Positions 1-5,992 of a DNA stretch of 37,314 nucleotides are shown piece after piece. The position numbers were made by a program, and so were the translations under genes. Under the pieces are notes generated by a model. It had not been told where the DNA came from, made no database searches, and worked only from the letters and a program-made list of their open reading frames with translations. Each line of letters starts with the position of its first letter. The stretch's first letter is position 1. Source of the DNA: an uncultured Bacteroidales bacterium (GTDB lineage Bacteria; Bacteroidota; Bacteroidia; Bacteroidales; UBA4417); contig CAIWMA010000260.1 of assembly GCA_903913645.1 (NCBI GenBank), positions 1-37,314 on the forward strand. The letters are read 5' to 3'.

Positions 1-2
1 AA

Positions 3-293
3 AATTATGTTTCTTGGCTTGTAAAGATGTTTTTAAAATACTTTTTAAAAGACGTTTATGCTGACAAAACTAAAATGGAAGAAATTATCACTAATTCAGA
101 TCTGAATTGGACAGTTGTGAGGCCAGGAAGGCTATTAGACAAGGAATTGACAGAGAAATACCGTATTGAAAACAAATTATTCAAAGGAATTAATATAGGC
201 GGAATTAATAGAGCTGACGTAGCAGACTTTTTAATAAAACAAGCTGAAAAACAAACTGAATTAAAAAAGTACATTGCAATATCTGAAAAATAG
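3..293 (+). CDS. NAD(P)-binding oxidoreductase, C-terminal part (cut by window start)
   Basis: The frame is open to the left edge of the window, so this is the C-terminal part of a longer gene; an ATG at 27 is internal. The visible residues contain YADKTKMEEII followed by LNWTVVRPGRL, the pattern of atypical short-chain dehydrogenases (SDR_a5 / NmrA-like, YwnB type), in which a conserved helix is followed by the W-T-x-V-R-P-x-x-L strand. Near the end, INRADVADFLIKQ matches the usual 'I.R.DVA.F' closing helix of this family. The family binds NAD(P)H through an N-terminal Rossmann motif that lies outside the window. The substrate cannot be judged. It is followed within 20 bases by a large palindromic element. 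Confidence 0.75.
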   Translation, partial: NYVSWLVKMFLKYFLKDVYADKTKMEEIITNSDLNWTVVRPGRLLDKELTEKYRIENKLFKGINIGGINRADVADFLIKQAEKQTELKKYIAISEK

Positions 294-312
294 GATATAA
301 TAAAAGCCGAAC

Positions 313-411
313 CGCTAACAGCGTGCAAGCGCCATAACCCTGCCGCAGGCGCAACACAGGGTTACGAGCGCCTGCACGCGAACCGTGTAACGTGAGCGTC
401 AGCCGTTAGCG
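313..411. repeat. Large imperfect palindrome A (attC-like geometry)
   Basis: The ends CGCTAAC (313-319) and GTTAGCG (405-411) are complementary and extend to a 10-position outer stem with one mismatch. Inside, 323-342 pairs with 357-377 around a loop at 343-356, leaving about 24 unpaired bases on the right arm. Every mismatch I could find is A opposite C on the + strand, hence T opposite G on the - strand, so the - strand folds better. The length (99 bases) and the TAAC/GTTA ends are reminiscent of integron attC sites, but the ends do not strictly fit the RYYYAAC/GTTRRRY consensus. It sits between two unrelated ORFs. Confidence 0.6.
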
Positions 412-461
412 ACAAGCACAAGAGCCAAATTAAACAAGCGACAAAAGACCAATTCCAAAAT

Positions 462-1064
462 ATGACAGCACTTATTTTCTTCGGGACAATTATTGCACTA
501 CTAATTTATTCAGCCAGACTAATAATAAAAATTGTTAAACGTAAAACTTTAACTTCCACACTTAGGACACTAATATTAATAATTGTAACATATTCAGGAT
601 TGTGGGGTATCTTTTATTTTATACGTATCGACAAACCTGTCTCTTTAGGAACAGATATTTGCTTTGATGATTGGTGTGCAACAGTGACAAGAATTGAAAA
701 ACCAATATTTTTGGGGATTGAGAATCAGAAATTAAATCCACAAGGACAATTTATTATTCTTACTATTAAAATGTCTAATCATGCAAGAGGAATAGCTCAA
801 AAACCCTCCGAACCAAGAGTTCACATAACTGATGAAAAAGGAAATTCATATTCTTTTTCAGTAGCAGGACAAAAAACACTTGAAAAACAAATAGGTGAGC
901 AAATACCTGTAGACGAAAGACTTGAATTGAATCAATCATTAGAAACGCAACTTGTATTTGACATACCTAAGGCAGCCAAAAACCTAAAAATATTAATTGA
1001 AGAAGGACCTTTCATAACCAGGTTTTTATTTAATGAAAACAGAGATATCTTTCTCATACCTTAA
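462..1064 (+). CDS. Membrane-anchored DUF4352-like protein of unknown function
   Basis: This 200-residue protein has two predicted membrane segments, about residues 1-25 and 33-54, followed by a soluble domain. The soluble part has the features of a DUF4352/TelA-type immunoglobulin-like fold: a strand 'GQFIILTIKMSNHA', then 'PRVHITDEKGNSYSFS', and near the end 'LETQLVFDIPKAAKNLKILI', which is the usual 'F.vP....l.L' closing strands. Proteins of this kind are typically surface-exposed and of unknown role. The gene lies between palindromic elements A and B, with no neighbour that explains it. It is AT-rich compared with genes after 3.4 kb. The ATG at 462 has no convincing ribosome binding site, which is common in Bacteroidota. 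Confidence 0.7.
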   Translation: MTALIFFGTIIALLIYSARLIIKIVKRKTLTSTLRTLILIIVTYSGLWGIFYFIRIDKPVSLGTDICFDDWCATVTRIEKPIFLGIENQKLNPQGQFIILTIKMSNHARGIAQKPSEPRVHITDEKGNSYSFSVAGQKTLEKQIGEQIPVDERLELNQSLETQLVFDIPKAAKNLKILIEEGPFITRFLFNENRDIFLIP

Positions 1065-1119
1065 AAAACGAAATGACAGTAATGCCTGGAAAGAAACGAA
1101 TGCCTGCTGCTATCAACCT

Positions 1120-1316
1120 CTATAACAAATGCGGGTTTTTGAGCTGCGCTCAGGAGACCGCTTTGTTATTCGCTTCGCTTATGAGATCGCTTCGCTAAGT
1201 TCGTTAAGTTGCGTGTTCGTTGAAATATTTTAAATCTTTGCATACATTTCCCGATAAATCGGGACTAGGCGTGCTGGCAGAATTTGTGTAACAATTTAAT
1301 TCGACACTTGTTATAG
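1120..1316. repeat. Palindrome-bounded repeat element B
   Basis: This element fills most of the 315-base gap between the DUF4352-like and DUF1398 genes. Its ends, CTATAACAA (1120-1128) and TTGTTATAG (1308-1316), are a perfect 9-bp inverted repeat. Inside are a direct repeat CGCTTCGCT (1171-1179 and 1188-1196), a small palindrome TCCCGATAAATCGGGA near 1249-1264, and a stretch at 1213-1259 that recurs in imperfect form at 1864-1911. No ORF of interest lies in it. Confidence 0.6.
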
Positions 1317-1379
1317 CATAGCGGATGTGTAAAAACGACCCGGGAATGGAATTAACAACTAAAATTAAATAATTTTACA

Positions 1380-1772
1380 ATGTTTACAGTAGAACAAATT
1401 GAATTAGCCCACAGTAAAATAAAATCAGGAGCAGAATTTCCGAAATACATCCAGGAAATTAAAGAAATTGGAGTCACAGCATTTGAAACGTGGGTTACGG
1501 ATAGTCATACCAAATATTCCGGAAAGGATGACTTTACAACAAAATCCAAACCGAAATATGAAGAGTTGGCAATAGCGGATAATAGTGATAAAGAAAAGTT
1601 CATTCAATATTTAAAAATCCATCAAAAGGGAGAAACAGACTATTTCACTTTTTGTAAACATTGCGCAGAAACAGGAATTGAAAAATGGATAGTTAACCTT
1701 GATAAAATGACTTGTATCTATTACGATAAAACCAAAAATGAAATTCTGGTGGAAATTATACCCACAACATAA
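1380..1772 (+). CDS. DUF1398 (YbcV-like) family protein
   Basis: The 130-residue protein matches the DUF1398 family closely over its full length. It begins MFTVEQIELAHSKIKSGAEFP, continues with the family's 'ETWVTDSHTKYSG' strand, a 'FIQYLKIHQKGETDYFTFC' helix and the closing segment 'GIEKWIVNLDKMTCIYYDK'. The family includes Escherichia coli YbcV, sometimes labelled a phage envelope protein without good support, and its biochemical role is unknown. It has no signal peptide and is probably cytoplasmic. Two cysteines in TFCKHC are typical of many members. It stands alone between repeat elements B and C. Confidence 0.88.
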   Translation: MFTVEQIELAHSKIKSGAEFPKYIQEIKEIGVTAFETWVTDSHTKYSGKDDFTTKSKPKYEELAIADNSDKEKFIQYLKIHQKGETDYFTFCKHCAETGIEKWIVNLDKMTCIYYDKTKNEILVEIIPTT

Positions 1773-1819
1773 ACAACAACCAACGGGTAATAATAAACGC
1801 GATAAATAATGCGGGGTTT

Positions 1820-1911
1820 TCCCGATTTCATCGGGACAGACTCCCGAAAAATCGGGACAGGTAGTGTTCGTTGAAACATTTGTAATTTTTATATGCGTTT
1901 TCCCGATAAAT
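1820..1911. repeat. Repeat element C (short TCCCGA palindromes plus copy of element B segment)
   Basis: Two small palindromes stand in a row: TCCCGAT-TTC-ATCGGGA (about 1820-1836) and TCCCGA-AAAA-TCGGGA (about 1842-1857). They are followed by GTGTTCGTTGAAACATTT and a TTTCCCGATAAAT end (1864-1911), which is an imperfect direct copy of 1213-1259 in element B. The leading 'ATGCGGGGTTTT' also resembles the start of element B. Clear terminal inverted repeats were not found here. Confidence 0.55.
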
Positions 1912-1939
1912 TCACTGCTGCCGCACGAACTATCTCACC

Positions 1940-1950
1940 GGAGGTGATCC
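1940..1950 (+). promoter_or_regulatory. Very long Shine-Dalgarno-like sequence GGAGGTGATCC
   Basis: The 11 bases complement the common bacterial 16S 3' end (GGATCACCTCC). Bacteroidota 16S usually ends GGAACACCTCC, so the match is to the non-Bacteroidota version. The nearest ATGs are at 1957 (a six-codon frame) and 1964 (an N-terminal extension of the VOC gene). It could also be chance within the spacer, since TCACC-GGA-GGTGA is a small hairpin. Confidence 0.25.
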
Positions 1951-2047
1951 TTTTGTATGGCAAATGAAATTAAATAAATTTAAATCTAAAACCTGTAGCC
2001 GTATTTCAGGATTAAACAAATACACATCCCATAATAAAGGTCACAAA

Positions 2048-2575
2048 ATGAAAAAAACGAGTTTAATTATCTTCGCTGTTATGTCATCCTTCTGCCTGGG
2101 TTTTGCATATAAGACAATTATCACAAAACAAACTGATAACCAGGCTAAAATGATAAAAGTAACAGGCATTGGCGGTATTTTTTTCAAATGCAAAGATCCT
2201 GGTAAGGTGAGAGCCTGGTACCTAAAACATCTGGGAGTGAATACGAACCAATACGGGGCAGTTTTTGAATGGCGGCAAGGTGCTGACACAACTAAAAAAG
2301 GATTTACACAGTGGAGCCCATTTGCGGAAAAGACGAAATATTTTGAACCTTCGGAAAAGGATTTTATGATAAACTACCGTGTGGGGAATTTAGAAGCACT
2401 GGTCGTAGAATTAAAAAAAGAAGGTGTTACTATTACTGATACAATCGAAACATTTGACTACGGGAAATTTGTTCATATTATGGACATTGAAGGGAACAAA
2501 GTGGAACTCTGGGAACCGAACGACCTCGAATATGAAAAATCAGGCAATCAACTGGGCTTCAAAACAACTAAATAA
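2048..2575 (+). CDS. VOC/glyoxalase-fold protein with N-terminal signal or anchor
   Basis: From the ATG at 2048 the product is 175 residues: a hydrophobic N-terminal segment (MKKTSLIIFAVMSSFCLGFA) and then one vicinal-oxygen-chelate domain. The domain starts 'ITGIGGIFFKCKD'-like (sequence KVTGIGGIFFKCKDPGKVRA), contains FTQWSPF and YFEPSEKDFMINYRV, and ends with GNKVELWEP, whose glutamate is the usual metal ligand. Most close relatives are cytoplasmic and start near M36, so the added hydrophobic leader is unusual. An ATG at 1964 would add 28 poorly conserved residues; AAAGG before 2048 and the leader favour 2048. The substrate is unknown. Confidence 0.78.
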   Translation: MKKTSLIIFAVMSSFCLGFAYKTIITKQTDNQAKMIKVTGIGGIFFKCKDPGKVRAWYLKHLGVNTNQYGAVFEWRQGADTTKKGFTQWSPFAEKTKYFEPSEKDFMINYRVGNLEALVVELKKEGVTITDTIETFDYGKFVHIMDIEGNKVELWEPNDLEYEKSGNQLGFKTTK

Positions 2576-2857
2576 GTGGTTAAAAAAGCAAAAAAGCAAA
2601 CCCGATAACACGGGATTTCTGACATACACCAGGACTATTGAAGGATGATGTTGAGACAAAGAGTTTCCCTGCTGCTGCAAGCACTATCTTGGACTACCGT
2701 ACCGATTGACCCAACAACCATAACTAAACCACTATGAATTAAAACTCTTAGGTTTCTATAAATTGCAGGGTTTTAACAATTTTTGAATTAATAAAGGAAA
2801 AGAAATCTAAAACAGATATCATTAATCTTTGTTTAAGTATATCAATAAACAAATAAA

Positions 2858-3439
2858 ATGAATCCACTGGTCGATAAATATTTAAGCAAAGCCGAAAAAT
2901 GGCAGGAAGAAATGGAGAAATTGAGAATGATCGTTCTCGACTGCCAGCTTACCGAAGAATTGAAATGGGGCGTTCCGTGTTATACATTTCAGAAAAGCAA
3001 TGTTGTAATAATACATGCATTTAAAGAGTATTGTGCGATTCTGTTTGTAAAAGGCGCCTTATTAAATGATGCCAATCGCATCCTGATCCAACAAACGGAG
3101 AATGTACAGGCGGGGCGCCAGGTCCGGTTCACCAATATTCAGCAGGTTATGGAGCAGGAACCCATAGTGAAAGCCTATATAAATGAAGCTGTTGAAGTGG
3201 AAAAAGCCGGTTTGAAAGTAGATTTTAAAAAGACTGAAGAATATATAATTCCTGAAGAATTTCAATCCAAATTAGCTGAAATCCCTGCGTTAAACACTGC
3301 TTTTAATGCATTAACACCAGGTAGGCAAAGAGCATATATTTTTTATTTTTCCGAACCAAAACAAGCCAAAACCCGTGAGGGAAGAGTTGAAAAATATATG
3401 CAACAGATTCTGTGTGGAAAAGGATTGAATGATCGGTAA
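2858..3439 (+). CDS. DUF1801 / YdeI-OmdA family protein
   Basis: The 193-residue cytoplasmic protein has a DUF1801 (frataxin-like, YdhG) domain at about residues 15-115, recognisable from 'EELKWGVPCYTF' followed by 'VVIIHAFKEYCAILFVKGALL'. Its C-terminal OmdA/YdeI-type segment runs from about residue 130, with 'IPEEFQSKLAE', 'AFNALTPGRQRAYIFYFSEPKQAKTR' split over the end and 'RVEKYMQQIL'. YdeI-type proteins were linked to bacteriocin resistance in enterobacteria, but the molecular role in this phylum is not established. The gene follows a 280-base spacer with no other recognised content and starts with an ATG preceded by an AT-rich leader. Confidence 0.85.
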   Translation: MNPLVDKYLSKAEKWQEEMEKLRMIVLDCQLTEELKWGVPCYTFQKSNVVIIHAFKEYCAILFVKGALLNDANRILIQQTENVQAGRQVRFTNIQQVMEQEPIVKAYINEAVEVEKAGLKVDFKKTEEYIIPEEFQSKLAEIPALNTAFNALTPGRQRAYIFYFSEPKQAKTREGRVEKYMQQILCGKGLNDR

Positions 3440-3492
3440 TTCCTGGCTAGTAGCTTGGTCGAAATAGTAAATAATGTTATAGTCCGGATAAA

Positions 3493-4122
3493 ATGACAAA
3501 AAATATAATACCCTTAATTATTTGTTTGTTCTCCTTAACCTTATCCGCACAGAATCCAACACCTGGATTTGATGGAAAAAACTGGGTGGCGCCATATTCA
3601 CTTGCAATCCCCGGTGGATGGGATGTTGAGAGGTTTTTAATTCCCATAAGCTTTGCGCCGCAAATTCCATACAATGGCGTTGAAGATATACGCTTTATGC
3701 CCGGCTGGGGAAATGCGCAGAGTAATGAATACTGGTCATACGCTTTCCTGTGGTATTTGAATGATACCCCGATGCTCAATGCACGAACAATTGAAAACAA
3801 CCTGAAATATTATTACACTGGATTAATCAGCAGTAATATTGAAAGAAGCAAAGTGCCTGTTGACAAGATCATTGCAACAGAAACCAGGTTCAAAGAAACC
3901 GAATTAGTTATAGGAGATTCAGAAACCTTCCAGGGAACCGTTTATATGTTTGATTATATGGCAAAAAAGCCAATTACACTCAATTGTATTGTTCACGTAA
4001 AAACTTGTCAGGGCCCGGATAAGACTTTTGTCTTTTATGAAATATCGCCAAAGCCTTATACAGATAATGTTTGGCTAAAGCTCAATCAACTTTGGGAAGA
4101 TTTTGATTGTAAGAAAAAATAA
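3493..4122 (+). CDS. Secreted protein of unknown function
   Basis: I do not recognise a family. The 209-residue product starts with a typical signal peptide (MTKNIIPLIICLFSLTLSAQ, cleavage likely after SAQ), so it is probably periplasmic or exported. The mature part has many aromatic residues, a motif FMPGWGNAQSNEYWSYAFLW near residues 68-87, a short helix-rich middle (NARTIENNLKYYYTGL), and a two-cysteine strand region (NCIVHVKTCQ). No catalytic motif is evident. It lies 53 bases after the DUF1801 gene and 181 bases before the DUF3857 gene on the same strand, so co-transcription is possible but unproven. Confidence 0.65.
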   Translation: MTKNIIPLIICLFSLTLSAQNPTPGFDGKNWVAPYSLAIPGGWDVERFLIPISFAPQIPYNGVEDIRFMPGWGNAQSNEYWSYAFLWYLNDTPMLNARTIENNLKYYYTGLISSNIERSKVPVDKIIATETRFKETELVIGDSETFQGTVYMFDYMAKKPITLNCIVHVKTCQGPDKTFVFYEISPKPYTDNVWLKLNQLWEDFDCKKK

Positions 4123-4303
4123 GCACTCAGTATTTTCAGTGTATCAGCCTGATTCCTTACAAGTTTTATGACAGGCTGAAAATAATGAAGTGATGTTATT
4201 AGTAAGTTTGCCCAAAATAGCTAAACTTGAACTGTTTGTTCGTCGGGAAGTTATTTTAAATTACCATCTTTGTAATTATTCTGACAATAAAAACAAACCA
4301 CCC

Positions 4304-5857
4304 ATGACTTTTTGGAAGATAACTTTTTGTGTTTTTTTCTTGTCTGCCTGTACTTTAATAAGTATTGGCCAGCGCCCACCAGCTAAGTATGGTAAGGTTG
4401 AGGAAAAGGAAATTACTCTCACATCATACAAGGGGGCTGATGCAGTTATTCTGAGTGATTATGGCGAATATAAATTCGATGCAACAACCGGAGTTGTGTT
4501 TTTTTTGTTTACCCATCATATGCGGATCAAAATATTAACCGAAGCAGGCCTGCGCTATGCAACACAGCAGATACCATATTATGATTTGCATTCAGCGTCC
4601 TACTACCCCTACAATGAAACATACAATTTACGTGCTCAAACTATAAATGTGAATGAAAAGGGGAAAGTTGTTGAATCGAAGGTAAAAGTCAGATCCACGG
4701 AAGTAGCAAAACCCGACGAGAACTTTAATGCCAGTGTAACTATCCATTTCCCTGACGTAAAGCCGGGTTCCATTATAGAATATGAAATCACCATTCCAAC
4801 CATCGAAACAGTAAATCCGGCTCCATGGATTGTACAATACGATATACCAAGTTTATGGAATGAGTTGCGGATTATCACTCCCCTAGAGTTCGATTACGCC
4901 ATCAAGCCCTATAACATTGATTATTCCAACGTTTCAGAAAACAAGGGTATTACAACAAGTGTAAAATACCCGGTACGATCTGTTACCATCAGCGCCAACC
5001 AATACCAGTTCATCCGGAAGGAAGTTCCTGCGTTACCCTATTCGGGGAATAGCATGGATTACAACAACAGCCGGATGATTGTTAAATTTATACTGGACTT
5101 TGCGTCGAAAAAATTCCTGCTTCCCGAGATGAATGAAATCATTAAAGCTACTGATCCGGAATACAGGTATATGGATAAATCGGAGAAACAGATAGCCCTT
5201 GTGCTTTCAGGCTATATACTTTACAAAAGGCCTGATGCAGCAAAAATTGCAAAGGATCTGAACAAGAGCGAGGAATTTGGAGTTCCGTTGGTTCTTAACA
5301 TGGGGCTTAACGATACCATCAGGAAATTAACTGCTATTTATAATACCGACGAAGAAAAGGTGGCTGCGATTTATAATTTTGTAAGAGAGCAGGCAGTATG
5401 GAATAATCAATACAGGATATTTGTGGATGCCGGAGTCCCCCGATTTGTCATAAAACTGGCAGAGAAATTTTCGTCGGGGCCGGTAAAAATGAATACAAGC
5501 CTGCAAAAGGTAATTAATAAACAGGAAGGCACCAACAGCGAAATAAACTCTATTTTAATAAACCTGTTAAGGGCTTCCGGATTTAAAGCAAATCCCGTTC
5601 TCGTCGGTACTTTAAGCAATTGTTATATCGACACCACTTTCTTTAATCTTCAACAGTTCAATCATGTAATAGCCGCGGTGGAAATTAACGGGCAACAGAT
5701 TTTACTGGATGCCGTTAAGAAAGGCAACGGTTCTATTATGACTTCGGATATTATGAACGAATTTGGACTAATGATTGAACTGAAAAACGCACGATGGATA
5801 CCGGTCGCTTATCCGTACCCTGTACTTCCTGTAGGCTTCAAAATGACAGGTTTTTAA
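4304..5857 (+). CDS. DUF3857 / transglutaminase-like secreted protein, catalytic Cys missing
   Basis: Starting at the ATG at 4304 gives 517 residues with an N-terminal signal peptide (TFWKITFCVFFLSACTLISIGQ). An upstream ATG at 4190 would add 38 residues before the signal, which is unlikely. The N-terminal half is DUF3857-like (HHMRIKILTEAG; FPDVKPGSIIEYEI). The C-terminal part is a transglutaminase-like fold: TNSEINSILINLLRASGFKA, then FNHVIAAVEINGQQILLDAV. The His and Asp of the triad are present, but the position that should carry the nucleophilic Cys (usually G-x-C) reads GTNSE. The protein ends soon after the Asp and is shorter than the 600-650 residues usual for such proteins. A structural or binding role is more likely than catalysis. 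Confidence 0.8.
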   Translation: MTFWKITFCVFFLSACTLISIGQRPPAKYGKVEEKEITLTSYKGADAVILSDYGEYKFDATTGVVFFLFTHHMRIKILTEAGLRYATQQIPYYDLHSASYYPYNETYNLRAQTINVNEKGKVVESKVKVRSTEVAKPDENFNASVTIHFPDVKPGSIIEYEITIPTIETVNPAPWIVQYDIPSLWNELRIITPLEFDYAIKPYNIDYSNVSENKGITTSVKYPVRSVTISANQYQFIRKEVPALPYSGNSMDYNNSRMIVKFILDFASKKFLLPEMNEIIKATDPEYRYMDKSEKQIALVLSGYILYKRPDAAKIAKDLNKSEEFGVPLVLNMGLNDTIRKLTAIYNTDEEKVAAIYNFVREQAVWNNQYRIFVDAGVPRFVIKLAEKFSSGPVKMNTSLQKVINKQEGTNSEINSILINLLRASGFKANPVLVGTLSNCYIDTTFFNLQQFNHVIAAVEINGQQILLDAVKKGNGSIMTSDIMNEFGLMIELKNARWIPVAYPYPVLPVGFKMTGF

Positions 5858-5945
5858 ATACCCGAATTTAAGAATGTGGTAACGCGAAATATCTTTTATG
5901 CGTACTGAGCAAGTGCCCATATCCACCACATAAAAATAATTAAAG

Positions 5946-5976
5946 AAAAATGGCTGGTTCCTCACCAGCCATTTTT
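5946..5976. terminator. Bidirectional rho-independent terminator
   Basis: A perfect 13-bp stem (AAAAATGGCTGGT / ACCAGCCATTTTT) closes on a 5-base loop. The A-run and T-run flank it symmetrically, so it can end transcripts from both sides. It lies exactly between the convergent DUF3857 gene (+) and the S9 peptidase gene (-). Confidence 0.92.
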
Positions 5977-5992
5977 CACTTCTGTAAATCAT

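Noticed and set aside
2576-2735. A fourth cassette-like element with AGTGGTT/AACCACT ends
   Set aside because: The inverted repeat is only about 7 bp and the inside shows little structure; it was kept only as a weak part of the array argument.
4144-4179. Hairpin TCAGCCTG/CAGGCTGA as a terminator after the secreted protein gene
   Set aside because: The loop is about 20 bases and no T-run follows, so a terminator is not supported.
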